A DNA stretch of 64,000 bases. It comes from Winogradskyella undariae (lineage in GTDB: Bacteria; Bacteroidota; Bacteroidia; Flavobacteriales; Flavobacteriaceae). Numbering within the stretch: position 1 is the stretch's first letter; each line of letters begins with the position of its first letter. The position numbers were made by a program, and so were the translations under genes. The notes beneath the pieces were generated by a model. It saw nothing but the letters and a program-made list of their open reading frames with translations. It did not search any database and was not told the origin of the DNA. Location: the NCBI RefSeq assembly GCF_013285155.1, contig NZ_JABTEL010000002.1, positions 310,001 to 374,000 of the forward strand, in the 5' to 3' direction. Shown here one piece after another: positions 17,256-25,906 of this stretch.

Positions 17256-17804
17256 CTATTTTTTCCATGCAAAAGATTGGAAAGGTGCATCTACAGGTGT
17301 ATTTGCAATATGATTAGTATAGTTACTAATTACTTTTTGAGATAATCCTAAAATAATCTCTAATACTTGTTGCTCACCATAACCAGCAGCATAAAATGTA
17401 CTTAATTCTTCTTCAGTTACGTGTCCACGATTTCTAACAATAGTTAATGTCATAGTACGTAATGCTTCTAATTTAGCATCTGCTAAAGGCGTTTCGTTAC
17501 GTAAAGCTTCAGTTATAGCATCATCAACTTTCATCATTTTTGCAATTCCTGTGTGAGCAGGTACACAATAATGACATGCATGTTCTACGTTTATAGCTTG
17601 CCATACTACTGTTAATTCTTCTTCGTTAAAAGAAGTTTGAGTAAATAACTCGTGTAATGTTTGGTAAGCTTCAAATGTTTTTGGAGCACTAGCTAAAACA
17701 CCATGTAAACCAGGAATCATACCAAAACCTTTTTGAGATTTTTCTAATAAAGCTTTGCTTTCTTCTGGTGCACTTTCGATGTTGTGAATTTTTAATGTTG
17801 TCAT
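17256..17804 (-). CDS. Carboxymuconolactone decarboxylase/AhpD-like protein
   Basis: 182 residues, all-helical. The AhpD-type redox motif EHACHYCVPAHTG (CxxC plus His) is present, with the usual upstream VVWQAINVEHAC. Relatives reduce peroxides through the two cysteines or act as decarboxylases; the CxxCxxxH arrangement favours an alkylhydroperoxidase-like redox role. It follows the TetR-family gene on the same strand after 65 bases, and that gap holds a near-copy of the operator found upstream of the TetR gene. Regulation by the TetR protein is therefore likely, and the inducer may be an oxidant or electrophile (inference). Confidence 0.85.
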   Translation of the reverse strand: MTTLKIHNIESAPEESKALLEKSQKGFGMIPGLHGVLASAPKTFEAYQTLHELFTQTSFNEEELTVVWQAINVEHACHYCVPAHTGIAKMMKVDDAITEALRNETPLADAKLEALRTMTLTIVRNRGHVTEEELSTFYAAGYGEQQVLEIILGLSQKVISNYTNHIANTPVDAPFQSFAWKK

Positions 17805-17833
17805 AATTTTTCTTTTTTATTTGTTGTATTTTT

Positions 17834-17852
17834 TCTAAACGTTCGGTTAGTT
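17834..17852. promoter_or_regulatory. Putative TetR operator 1 (upstream of the AhpD-like gene)
   Basis: TCTAAACGTTCGGTTAGTT is a near-palindrome. Its complement differs at only two of 19 positions from the element upstream of the TetR gene (18477-18495), in inverted orientation. Confidence 0.65.
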
Positions 17853-17869
17853 ATGTCGTAAAAAAAAGG

Positions 17870-18433
17870 TTATAAATTTTTAAAGGTCATTTCAATATAA
17901 TCTTCTATTTCCTTTTTTGTGTTTACTCTTGCTGCTGCGGCTAAACCATGTTTTGCTAAAAGTAAAAAGTTAGCTTGTTTTATAATGGTTTCTTCGTCTT
18001 TAGAAGGATCCATTTTAAGCTTTTCAATAATAATAGTTTTTAAACCATCCATAAAAGAATTCATTTGCTCTTTTATTAATAGGTCTTCGCTTTCTGAAAA
18101 TTCATTGTAAGTATTTGTAACCAAACACCCTTTTTCATTTCCTTCTTCAAAGTTAGAACTTACAGAATCATAAAAAAACTGCTTTATGTCTTCTATTCCG
18201 TTATCTGCTTTTTTAAACTTTTCAAAAATAGAATTGATTCTAGATTTATAATGTTTTAAACTCTCTAAGAATAAACCGTTTTTGTTACCAAAACTAGAAT
18301 ATATTGAAAACTTATTAATGCCCATTTCTTTTTCAAGCATTTGCATTGATGTTGTTTGGTAGCCATTTCTCCAAAAGATATGCATTGCTTTCTCAACAAC
18401 TTCAGTTTCGTTATATTCTTTTTTTCTTGCCAT
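17870..18433 (-). CDS. TetR/AcrR-family transcriptional regulator
   Basis: 187 residues from MARKKEYNETEVVEKAMHIFW. The TetR helix-turn-helix is NGYQTTSMQMLEKEMGINKFSIYSSFGNKNGLFLESLKHY; the C-terminal ligand-binding domain contains EKGCLVTNT, as in the YezE/AefR-like group. The ATG at 18433 is chosen over one seven codons upstream because TetR proteins commonly begin MARKKEY and the upstream extension is not conserved-looking. It probably represses itself and the AhpD-like gene through two matching sites at 18477-18495 and 17834-17852. The effector is unknown. Confidence 0.87.
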   Translation of the reverse strand: MARKKEYNETEVVEKAMHIFWRNGYQTTSMQMLEKEMGINKFSIYSSFGNKNGLFLESLKHYKSRINSIFEKFKKADNGIEDIKQFFYDSVSSNFEEGNEKGCLVTNTYNEFSESEDLLIKEQMNSFMDGLKTIIIEKLKMDPSKDEETIIKQANFLLLAKHGLAAAARVNTKKEIEDYIEMTFKNL

Positions 18434-18473
18434 TCCTTTTATAATTAGAATCACTTAATTTCTAACTACAGTA

Positions 18474-18495
18474 CAAAACTAACCAATCGTTTAGA
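18474..18495 (-). promoter_or_regulatory. tetR promoter -7 box overlapping putative TetR operator 2
   Basis: On the minus strand TAGTTTTG (18481-18474) matches TAnnTTTG. It overlaps AACTAACCAATCGTTTAGA (18477-18495, plus strand), the second copy of the shared 19-bp element. Autorepression is the simple reading. Confidence 0.6.
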
Positions 18496-18555
18496 AAAGA
18501 AAAAGGATTTAACATTTATTTAGTTTTTTTAGAGAGGTTGATTAAAGATGAAGTA

Positions 18556-19347
18556 TTAACGATTTACTGTTATACTTTTTAATTTTCTGTAAATTAATAG
18601 ATAAACAGTAGCTGCTGCAAACGAAATAATGGTACCTACATAAATTCCGAACAAAGGATATACTATTGAGATCACTAAGGAATAAATTATTAATGAAAAC
18701 ATACCAATAGGGACATTTTTTATAATTGTATGCACATGTTCTTTTGAATAGGTAAAGTGAATAATTAACATTAACGGAAATAGTGTTGTAGGAAAGGCAG
18801 AAAAAAGTCCTGCTAAATTTGGCCCTACAAATCTAGGAACACTCGTAATTAATAAAATAATTAAAGCAGCAAAAAAGGCTCGCACAAAAAGAATTCTATA
18901 ATTAAGCTTTGCTTTAGTCTGGATATTAACATTCTTAATTTTTTTGAAAAGATAGATGTAAAGAAATGAAAATGTGACAGGTATTAATATCGCTATATAT
19001 TTATTGACATCAATAAGCTGTAATAGCGAAACAATGGCAAAATATCCTAGTATAGCAGATAATGAAGAAAGAAGGATATTGAATTTAGTAAAGAACTTAG
19101 ATGCCATGTAATAGATATATACAAATGATAAAGTTGCAGTTAACCCAATCATATTAAAAACAGCACTTTCTGCAGCGAAGTCAGGACTAACTTCTAATCC
19201 AAAGAAAAATAAAGTTATAGCAGAACCGGATGGGTATCCTGATAAAATACCTGCAATCTTTGTACTTACATTTTCGGCAAGAATAGATAAACCAATAACG
19301 AATAGAATGGCTACAATTAATTTAATTAAGATTAATAATTCGGGCAT
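18556..19347 (-). CDS. Integral membrane protein with internal duplication, function unknown
   Basis: 263 residues with about eight hydrophobic segments and no enzyme motif. The halves look alike: ENVSTKIAGILSGYPSGSAITLFFFGLE in the first and FVGPNLAGLFSAFPTTLFPLMLIIH in the second both place a Gly-Leu-x-Ser-(Gly/Ala)-(Tyr/Phe)-Pro stretch at a helix entry. This suggests an inverted or tandem repeat transporter-like fold in the inner membrane. I do not recognise the family with certainty. It is flanked by pepT (with its own terminator) and the tetR gene, so it is probably transcribed alone. The reading frame uses normal codons for this genome. Confidence 0.6.
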   Translation of the reverse strand: MPELLILIKLIVAILFVIGLSILAENVSTKIAGILSGYPSGSAITLFFFGLEVSPDFAAESAVFNMIGLTATLSFVYIYYMASKFFTKFNILLSSLSAILGYFAIVSLLQLIDVNKYIAILIPVTFSFLYIYLFKKIKNVNIQTKAKLNYRILFVRAFFAALIILLITSVPRFVGPNLAGLFSAFPTTLFPLMLIIHFTYSKEHVHTIIKNVPIGMFSLIIYSLVISIVYPLFGIYVGTIISFAAATVYLLIYRKLKSITVNR

Positions 19348-19395
19348 TTTATTAATTAATATTTACCTATTAATGATTTTATTTTAAAATATAAA

Positions 19396-19432
19396 AGCAG
19401 TAAACCTTAATATAAATTAAGTGTTTACTGCT
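19396..19432 (-). terminator. Terminator downstream of pepT
   Basis: AGCAGTAAAC (19396-19405) pairs with GTTTACTGCT (19423-19432), and the inner CTTAAT/ATTAAG pairs around ATAA. On the minus strand TTTTATATTTT follows. Confidence 0.65.
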
Positions 19433-19460
19433 AATAAAATATTGAGAATAAGATTAAATA

Positions 19461-20690
19461 TTATTTTCTAGTCGCAGTTATCTCAGCTATTTTACAAATA
19501 ACTTCAACAGCTTTCTGAATACTTTCTACTGGTACGTACTCATAACGTCCGTGGAAATTATGACCACCTGCAAAAATATTAGGACAAGGTAATCCCTTGT
19601 AAGATAATTGAGAACCATCAGTACCTCCTCTAATTGCTTTTATAAGAGGTTTTATACCTACAGCTTTCATGGCTTCTTCTGCAATATCAACAATATGCAT
19701 TACAGGTTCTACCTTTTCTTTCATGTTAAAGTATTGATCTTTGATTTCAATTTCAAATACTTCACTTTCGTATTTTGTATTTAAATCTAAAACAATCTTT
19801 TCCATTAAAGCTTTACGAGCTTCAAACTTGTCTTTATCATGATCGCGAATAATATACTGAAGTGTTGTTTCTTCAACTTCACCTATCATATTATGAAGAT
19901 GGAAAAAACCTTCGTAGCCTTCAGTCGTTTCAGGAGTTTCTAATTTAGGTAATGTGTTAATAAATTCTGATGCATAATACATTGAATTTATCATTTTACC
20001 CTTAGCATATCCAGGATGTACTATTTTACCTTTTACCTTAATTACAGCACCTGCAGCATTAAAATTTTCATATTCTAATTCACCAACTTGGCTACCGTCC
20101 ATAGTGTAAGCCCAATCTGCTCCAAATTTTTCAACATCAAATTTATGAGCACCTCTACCAATTTCTTCATCTGGAGTAAAGCCAACTTTAATCGTTCCAT
20201 GCTTTATTTCAGGATGATTAATAAGGTATTCCATTGCCGTTACAATTTCTGTAATTCCGGCTTTATCATCTGCTCCTAAAAGAGTAGTACCATCAGTTGT
20301 TATTAACGTTTGACCTTTATACAGTAGTAAATCTTCAAAATAATCTGGAGATAAAATAATGTTTTGTTCAGCGTTTAAAACAATGTCTTTACCATCGTAA
20401 TTCTTAATAATTTGAGGTTTTACATTCGCTCCTGTAAAATCAGGAGAGGTATCAAAATGTGAAATAAAACCAATAGTTGGTACTTTGTGATCTACGTTAC
20501 TTGGTAAAGTTGCCATGATATAGGCATTCTCGTCAATAGTAACGTCACTCAATCCAATACCTTTTAACTCTTCAACTAATTTATTAGCTAAATCCCATTG
20601 CTTAGGTGTGCTTGGGGTTGCTTCAGAGTTTGGGTCAGATTCTGTGTCTATAGTAACATAGCCTATAAAACGATCTATGATATGCTGCAT
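19461..20690 (-). CDS. pepT: Peptidase T (tripeptide aminopeptidase)
   Basis: 409 residues, the usual length of this M20-family zinc peptidase. Recognisable motifs are the metal-binding [33 protein letters not shown], the catalytic [30 protein letters not shown] and the C-terminal [37 protein letters not shown]. It removes the N-terminal residue of tripeptides in the cytoplasm. The universal stress protein gene ends 21 bases upstream on the same strand, so the two may share a transcript. It is followed by a hairpin terminator. Confidence 0.95.
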   Translation of the reverse strand: MQHIIDRFIGYVTIDTESDPNSEATPSTPKQWDLANKLVEELKGIGLSDVTIDENAYIMATLPSNVDHKVPTIGFISHFDTSPDFTGANVKPQIIKNYDGKDIVLNAEQNIILSPDYFEDLLLYKGQTLITTDGTTLLGADDKAGITEIVTAMEYLINHPEIKHGTIKVGFTPDEEIGRGAHKFDVEKFGADWAYTMDGSQVGELEYENFNAAGAVIKVKGKIVHPGYAKGKMINSMYYASEFINTLPKLETPETTEGYEGFFHLHNMIGEVEETTLQYIIRDHDKDKFEARKALMEKIVLDLNTKYESEVFEIEIKDQYFNMKEKVEPVMHIVDIAEEAMKAVGIKPLIKAIRGGTDGSQLSYKGLPCPNIFAGGHNFHGRYEYVPVESIQKAVEVICKIAEITATRK

Positions 20691-20711
20691 AATAATATTT
20701 AAATTGATAAA

Positions 20712-21542
20712 TTAAAGTTTAAATGTAATAACAGGAAGTTTAACATGGTTCACAACATCTTCAGAAATACTACCTCCAAAGAAAAGATTTAATCCTTTTC
20801 TTCCGTGTGTAATCACAGATACCGCATCTACATGTGCTCTCTTTATAAAGCTAGATATACCATCTTCTACGCTGTGGTCAGAGATACGAGCTATAGAAAT
20901 ATCATCGTCACTTAATTTTGCTTTTTCTAAAAATACAGCAATTTTTTCGTCAATTTCATCAGTACTTAAAAATCCTAAATTAGGAGTATTGATGTTTAAC
21001 AATGATATTTTTTTTCCTAATATCTTTAATAACTCTAAAGCTTTTTTGATTGAAGGAACGCTTTCTTCAGAAAAATCAGTAGCTATTACAATATGTTCAA
21101 AATTAACAACTTTTGGTTTAGACTTAACGATTAAAACAGGTGTGTTGCTATGACGTACAACTTTTTCTGTGTTAGATCCTGTAAATACACCATCGTAATC
21201 ATTATGCCCTCTAGATCCCATAACAATAAGATCAGCATCAATTTCAGTAGCTACAGCAGCAACTTCATTTAATACTTTAAGGTATTTTATCACCGGAGTA
21301 ACAGTAAGACCTTCAAGATATGGTTGATCTAAAAAAGTATCAAATTGCTTTTTAGCTACCAAAAGCATAAAAGCATTTTCATCATTACGCTCAGTAATAG
21401 AAGCTGAGAAGATAGATTCAGACAATTCTAGCATGTGCATAACAATCAATTCTGCATTGTGTTGTTTTGCTATTTCTGCAGCTGTTTCTAGTGCATATTC
21501 AGAATGCTTTGAAAAATCAACAGGAACGATAATTTTTTTCAT
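20712..21542 (-). CDS. Universal stress protein, two tandem UspA domains
   Basis: 276 residues: domain 1 (1-145) starts KKIIVPVDFSKHSEYALETAAEIAKQHNAELIVMHML and ends LIVMGSRGHNDYDGVFTGSNTEKVVRHSNTPVLIVK, which carries the ATP-binding G-x2-G-x9-G-S/T pattern. Domain 2 (about 148-276) begins FEHIVIATDFSEESVPSIKKAL and ends VSVITHGRKGLNLFFGGSISEDVVNHVKLPVITFKL. It is a cytoplasmic stress protein; the precise role is unknown. A -7 box TAACTTTG (21575-21568, minus strand) is embedded next to a TTTGGA-T-TCCAAA palindrome. Confidence 0.9.
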   Translation of the reverse strand: MKKIIVPVDFSKHSEYALETAAEIAKQHNAELIVMHMLELSESIFSASITERNDENAFMLLVAKKQFDTFLDQPYLEGLTVTPVIKYLKVLNEVAAVATEIDADLIVMGSRGHNDYDGVFTGSNTEKVVRHSNTPVLIVKSKPKVVNFEHIVIATDFSEESVPSIKKALELLKILGKKISLLNINTPNLGFLSTDEIDEKIAVFLEKAKLSDDDISIARISDHSVEDGISSFIKRAHVDAVSVITHGRKGLNLFFGGSISEDVVNHVKLPVITFKL

Positions 21543-21558
21543 GATATTTTGATTTTGG

Positions 21559-21575
21559 TTTGGATTCCAAAGTTA
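21559..21575 (-). promoter_or_regulatory. usp promoter -7 box with adjacent palindrome
   Basis: The -7 box TAACTTTG (minus strand, 21575-21568) overlaps the 13-bp palindrome TTTGGATTCCAAA (21559-21571). The marR promoter has a similar TTGGAATCCAA (12048-12058) at the same place. Confidence 0.45.
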
Positions 21576-21664
21576 GTAAAATTCCTAAGGAAAAATAATG
21601 ATATATAACAGTTTCTGTTAAAATTAATAGGATTGTTTATCCTTTTTTATTAAGTTCAGATGCT

Positions 21665-21672
21665 TATTTTTG
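21665..21672 (+). promoter_or_regulatory. -7 box of the pyrD promoter
   Basis: TATTTTTG matches TAnnTTTG and lies 18 bases before the ATG at 21691. An upstream TTG start at 21670 would overlap this box and is therefore unlikely. Confidence 0.6.
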
Positions 21673-21690
21673 CACGGCAAAACTGTTATT

Positions 21691-22719
21691 ATGTACAAAA
21701 CTATTATTAGACCTATTTTATTTTGTTTCGATCCAGAAAAAGTGCATTATTTTACTTTTTCGTTAATTAGAACATTATCTAAAATCCCTGGAGTTAAAGG
21801 ACTTTTTAGATCTATGTATGTCGTTGAAGATAAAAAATTAGAACGTCATTTATTTGGACTTACATTTAAAAACCCGGTTGGTTTAGCTGCTGGTTTTGAT
21901 AAAAATGCGGTACTTTATAATGACCTTGCTAATTTTGGTTTTGGTTTTATTGAAATAGGAACGGTAACACCTAAAGCTCAAGAAGGGAATCCTAAACAAC
22001 GTTTATTTCGTTTAAAAGATGATAAAGGTATTATTAACCGAATGGGTTTTAATAATGAAGGATTACAAGCTGCCATTGTTCAACTTAAGAAAAATAAAGG
22101 GCAGTTAATTATTGGTGGAAATATTGGGAAAAATACCCAGACGCTTCCTGAAGATTATACTAAAGATTACTTAGAATGCTTTAAAGCATTGCATCCTTAT
22201 GTAGATTACTTTGTGCTTAATGTTAGTTGTCCTAATGTAGGGAGCCATGCTAAATTAAATGATAAAGACTATTTATTAGAATTAATAGGTGCTGTTCAAA
22301 AAGCAAATTTAGCGTTCAGTAAGCAAAGACCAATTCTACTTAAAATTGCTCCAGATTTAAATGAAGTACAATTAGATGAAATTATTGAGTTGATTGCAGA
22401 AACAAATTTAGATGGTGTTATTGCAAGTAATACTTCTGTAGATCGATCTGGTTTAAGAACACCTGAATCTAGATTGGAAGCTATTGGAAACGGAGGTTTA
22501 AGTGGACAACCTATAAAAGAGAAATCAACAAAAGTGATTCAATATCTAGCAACAAAAAGTAATAAAGCCTTTCCTATTATTGGAGTAGGAGGTGTGCATT
22601 CTGCTGAAGATGCTTTAGAGAAATTAGAAGCTGGTGCAGATTTAGTACAAGTTTACACAGGTTTTATTTATGAGGGTCCATCACTAATTAAACGAATTAA
22701 TAAGGCTTTATTGAAGTAG
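21691..22719 (+). CDS. pyrD: Dihydroorotate dehydrogenase (quinone, class 2)
   Basis: 342 residues from [23 protein letters not shown], the membrane-associating N-terminal helices of class 2 enzymes. FMN-binding and catalytic motifs follow: [72 protein letters not shown] with the catalytic Ser region, and a C-terminal [33 protein letters not shown]. It oxidises dihydroorotate to orotate with a quinone in pyrimidine synthesis. The start at 21691 is chosen over a TTG seven codons upstream because that codon overlaps the -7 box. Confidence 0.95.
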   Translation: MYKTIIRPILFCFDPEKVHYFTFSLIRTLSKIPGVKGLFRSMYVVEDKKLERHLFGLTFKNPVGLAAGFDKNAVLYNDLANFGFGFIEIGTVTPKAQEGNPKQRLFRLKDDKGIINRMGFNNEGLQAAIVQLKKNKGQLIIGGNIGKNTQTLPEDYTKDYLECFKALHPYVDYFVLNVSCPNVGSHAKLNDKDYLLELIGAVQKANLAFSKQRPILLKIAPDLNEVQLDEIIELIAETNLDGVIASNTSVDRSGLRTPESRLEAIGNGGLSGQPIKEKSTKVIQYLATKSNKAFPIIGVGGVHSAEDALEKLEAGADLVQVYTGFIYEGPSLIKRINKALLK

Positions 22720-22775
22720 GAATTCTTCAAAAAGTATATTTATAATAAATTTAATTCTAACGCTATACTTTATAA

Positions 22776-23393
22776 TTGAATTACGATATTTTAATCTCTT
22801 TTGCTTTAGCTACTTCCATTTTAGCAATTTCGCCAGGACCAGATAATATTTTTGTTTTAATACAAAGTATCACTAACGGTAAATCTTATGGATTGGCAAC
22901 TGTTTGTGGTTTAATGTCGGGTTGTTTAGTACATACAACACTACTTGCTTTTGGTGTTTCTGCAGTTATAAAAGCTAATGATCATTTATTTTTTGGCATT
23001 AAATTACTAGGTGCTTTTTATTTGTTGTATTTGGCTTATAAAGTTTTTATGTCAGATGCTGAACTCAACTTAGAATCTAATGTTTCCTCTAAAAGAAGCT
23101 TAAAGGGATTATTTGTAAAAGGCTTTTTTATGAATGTCCTCAATCCTAAAGTCGCGATTTTCTTTTTAGCCTTTTTCCCTGGTTTTTTGTTTAGTAAAAC
23201 AATGAATACTGTAGTTCAATTTTATGTTTTGGGAGGTGTTTTTGTATTGGTTTCATTTATTGTTTTCTCTTCTGTGGCACTATTAGCAGGCCAGATTAAA
23301 ACCTATACGGTAAAGCATAAAAATTCTGGATTGGTTTTAAAATGGTTGCAGATTATAGTGTTTGTAGGGATTGCGATATTCATACTGTTGTAA
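22776..23393 (+). CDS. LysE/RhtB-family amino-acid exporter
   Basis: 205 residues and about six hydrophobic helices. The N-terminal family motif SPGPDNIFVLIQSITNGKSYGLATVCGLMSGCLVHTTLLAFG is clear, and GFFMNVLNPKVAIFFLAFFPGF in the middle is the second LysE signature. It should export amino acids or analogues across the inner membrane; the substrate cannot be told. The start codon is TTG, giving NYDILISFALATSILAISPGP, the normal beginning of the family; no ATG exists before this motif. It ends four bases before the HMG-CoA lyase gene, so the two are likely co-transcribed. Confidence 0.87.
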   Translation: MNYDILISFALATSILAISPGPDNIFVLIQSITNGKSYGLATVCGLMSGCLVHTTLLAFGVSAVIKANDHLFFGIKLLGAFYLLYLAYKVFMSDAELNLESNVSSKRSLKGLFVKGFFMNVLNPKVAIFFLAFFPGFLFSKTMNTVVQFYVLGGVFVLVSFIVFSSVALLAGQIKTYTVKHKNSGLVLKWLQIIVFVGIAIFILL

Positions 23394-23396
23394 AAT

Positions 23397-24284
23397 ATGA
23401 AAATGCCTATATTTGACCTAATGAATAAAGCGGTTAAAATAATAGAATGTCCTAGAGATGCTATGCAAGGCATTAAGGATTTTATACCTACTGAAAAGAA
23501 AGTTCAGTACATTCAATCCTTACTTCGTGTAGGTTTTGATACTATTGATTTTGGTAGTTTTGTATCTCCAAAAGCGATTCCGCAAATGGTAGATACAGCT
23601 GAGGTTTTAGCACAGTTAGATTTAAGTAAAACCGAAAGTAAACTCCTTTCTATCATTGCTAATACAAGAGGTGCAAATGATGCCTCTAAGCATAAAGAAA
23701 TTGATTATTTAGGGTTTCCGTTTTCTATATCAGAAAACTTTCAGATGCGTAACACACATAAAACCATTGCAGAATCTGTGGTTACACTTTCTGAAATTTT
23801 AGAAATTGCAGATAAGAGTAATAAAGAAGTTGTAGTATACATTTCTATGGGTTTTGGTAACCCTTACGGTGATCCTTGGAATGTAGATATTGTAGGAGAG
23901 TGGACGGAACGTTTGTCTAAAATGGGAGTTCGTATTTTGTCTTTAAGTGATACCGTAGGAAGTTCTAATCCTGAAAATATAGAGTATTTATTTTCAAATT
24001 TAATTCCGCAGTATTCTAATATAGAATTTGGAGCACATTTACATACCACACCAACATCTTGGTTTGAAAAAGTAGATGTAGCTTATAAAGCTGGCTGCCG
24101 TCGTTTTGATGGCGCTATTCAAGGATTTGGAGGTTGCCCAATGGCAAAAGATGATCTAACAGGTAATATGCCTACTGAAAAAATGTTCTCATATTTTACG
24201 CAGAAAAAAGCACACGATCTTAATGCCATGTGTTTTGAGAGTTCTTATAACGAAGCGACTAAGATTTTTAAAAAATATCATTAA
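23397..24284 (+). CDS. Hydroxymethylglutaryl-CoA lyase
   Basis: 295 residues, DRE-TIM metallolyase fold. KIIECPRDAMQGIKDFIPTEKKVQYIQSLLRVGFDTIDFGSFVSPKAIPQM matches the N-terminal substrate and metal site; GAHLHTTPTSW supplies the metal-binding HxH; GFGGCPMAKDDLTGNMPTE is the flexible loop with the catalytic Cys. It splits HMG-CoA to acetoacetate and acetyl-CoA in leucine degradation. The first ATG (23397) is annotated; an internal ATG at 23421 (MNKAVKIIECPRD) would give the more usual short N-terminus. A strong terminator follows. Confidence 0.92.
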   Translation: MKMPIFDLMNKAVKIIECPRDAMQGIKDFIPTEKKVQYIQSLLRVGFDTIDFGSFVSPKAIPQMVDTAEVLAQLDLSKTESKLLSIIANTRGANDASKHKEIDYLGFPFSISENFQMRNTHKTIAESVVTLSEILEIADKSNKEVVVYISMGFGNPYGDPWNVDIVGEWTERLSKMGVRILSLSDTVGSSNPENIEYLFSNLIPQYSNIEFGAHLHTTPTSWFEKVDVAYKAGCRRFDGAIQGFGGCPMAKDDLTGNMPTEKMFSYFTQKKAHDLNAMCFESSYNEATKIFKKYH

Positions 24285-24289
24285 AAAGT

Positions 24290-24325
24290 AAAACCCTCAC
24301 ATATTCTTTGTGAGGGTTTTATAAT
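24290..24325 (+). terminator. Terminator downstream of HMG-CoA lyase
   Basis: AAAACCCTCAC (24290-24300) pairs with GTGAGGGTTTT (24310-24320). It lies between convergent genes and may work both ways. Confidence 0.85.
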
Positions 24326-24347
24326 TTTATATTATTAAAATAATCGA

Positions 24348-25793
24348 CTACTTTAAGACTAGTTTCTTAGTGACACTATTATTTCCAGAAGTAAACTGTA
24401 AGACATAGATACCGCTAGCTAATGAAGACAAATCAAGAGATTTGTTGTAAAACCCTGAGTTTGTATTTAAGCTCGTTTGATATACTTTTTGACCTGTACT
24501 AGAATAGATTTTAATTGTATTTATAGAAGCGGTTAGTTGTTCCTCGTCATAAACCAGATTAACAGTTTTATCTGTTGTTGGGTTTGGGTAAATTGATAAT
24601 TGAGTAGTATTGGCAAAATCTTCAATACTTAGACTTTCTTGTTGGTTAGTATAAACTTTAGTTATTGGTTCATTATCACTATTAAGACCACTTAAAACAA
24701 AGTCTAAATCTCCATCGTCATCGTAATCTGTCCAATCGGCAGAACTAACGTATGTACCATAAATTCCTATTTCAGCATTTGTGTCTTCATATAAAATTCC
24801 ATTAGTATTTTTATAAAATTTAGCATGTGGAACTGTGTTAGAATCTGCACCAGATAAAAATAGGTCTAAATCTCCATCATTATCATAGTCTACAAAATTA
24901 GAAGCTCCCCAATAAAGTTGCTCTAATGTAACTGTAGTATTTTCTGTAAAGTTTCCGTGCTCATCATTGTTATATAATACTGTATAAGGAGCATAAGAAG
25001 AATTAAAACCAGATATTAATATATCGATATCTCCATCATTATCATAGTCAGCTGCGCTAGATGTTGAGAAATATACATCCGCTAATACTGCAGTACTTTC
25101 TGTAAAAATAGCAGTTCCGTCATTAAGATATAGTTTGGATTCTGGAATATAGCTGCTACTAAACCCTGTAAGTAATACGTCTATATTACCGTCATTATTA
25201 GCGTCGAATGTGGTAATACTACTATAAGTACTTCCAAAAAAAGGAGCTGTAGATTCTATAAAATCGCCTTCTACATTTTGTAAATATAACTTTGCAATAT
25301 TATCATAGTTAGCATCAGACCCAGTTATAATTATATCATCTAATCCATCATTATTTAAATCCTCTATTTTTATTTTTCCATTAGTTGTTCCTTGAATATC
25401 TATATCTTGAATTGTATATGAACCATTTCCGTCACTTACATATAAAGTACTAGCTCCTTCATCATATGAGTTATATCCTATGATAATAAAATCGCTAACT
25501 CCATCATTATTATAGTCTAATTTTCCTATGGATGAAAAGTAATAAGGTTCAATAGTAATAGGTAATAATCCTATACTCCCTGATTGATATGAATAGAGTG
25601 CTGAAAAAGCCTCATAATTAGTGTCATATCCAGAAAGCAATAATTCTTCTTTATCAGTATTGTCTATATTTATCCATTTTGCTTCTCCGTATAAAATACC
25701 TGTTAAATTTATTTCAGTGTTTTCGGTAAATTGTTGCGAATAAGTGCTTTGTAATATTGTAATAAATGCTATTAATATGAATAGTTTTTTCAT
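24348..25793 (-). CDS. Secreted VCBS/FG-GAP-repeat protein with T9SS sorting domain
   Basis: 481 residues. A signal peptide ends near LQSTYSQ. About seven repeats follow, each with a calcium-binding loop such as DYNNDGVSDF, DLNNDGLDDI, DANNDGNIDV, DYDNDGDIDI, DYDNDGDLDL and DYDDDGDLDF next to a LSG or ITG turn; this is the beta-propeller pattern of VCBS/FG-GAP proteins. The last 80 residues are a T9SS type A sorting domain (LSIYPNPTTDKTV to KLVLK). It is probably displayed on or released from the surface; binding function unknown. Its sorting domain is nearly identical in DNA to that of the next gene. A Fur-like palindrome lies 24 bases before the start, suggesting iron control. Confidence 0.82.
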   Translation of the reverse strand: MKKLFILIAFITILQSTYSQQFTENTEINLTGILYGEAKWINIDNTDKEELLLSGYDTNYEAFSALYSYQSGSIGLLPITIEPYYFSSIGKLDYNNDGVSDFIIIGYNSYDEGASTLYVSDGNGSYTIQDIDIQGTTNGKIKIEDLNNDGLDDIIITGSDANYDNIAKLYLQNVEGDFIESTAPFFGSTYSSITTFDANNDGNIDVLLTGFSSSYIPESKLYLNDGTAIFTESTAVLADVYFSTSSAADYDNDGDIDILISGFNSSYAPYTVLYNNDEHGNFTENTTVTLEQLYWGASNFVDYDNDGDLDLFLSGADSNTVPHAKFYKNTNGILYEDTNAEIGIYGTYVSSADWTDYDDDGDLDFVLSGLNSDNEPITKVYTNQQESLSIEDFANTTQLSIYPNPTTDKTVNLVYDEEQLTASINTIKIYSSTGQKVYQTSLNTNSGFYNKSLDLSSLASGIYVLQFTSGNNSVTKKLVLK

Positions 25794-25816
25794 AATGTTA
25801 TATTAACTTTAATTCT

Positions 25817-25841
25817 TTTATTTAGAATGATTCTAAGGTTT
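25817..25841. promoter_or_regulatory. Fur-like palindrome A
   Basis: Left arm TTTATTTAGAAT (25817-25828), centre G, right arm ATTCTAAGGTTT (25830-25841); the core TTAGAAT-G-ATTCTAA is perfect. It lies 24 bases upstream of the VCBS protein start. Three other promoters in the iron island have the same type of element. Confidence 0.55.
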
Positions 25842-25854
25842 GTTTTTTTCGAAA

Positions 25855-25886
25855 AAAGAGAAGAGTTAATTTAAACTCTTCTCTTT
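25855..25886 (-). terminator. Terminator of the HmuY-like T9SS gene
   Basis: Wait-free hairpin upstream in the direction of the next gene: AAAGAGAAGAGTT (25855-25867) pairs with AACTCTTCTCTTT (25874-25886), followed on the minus strand by further T residues. It lies downstream of the gene ending at 25907. Confidence 0.75.
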
Positions 25887-25906
25887 CTATGATTAATTTA
25901 TTGAGG

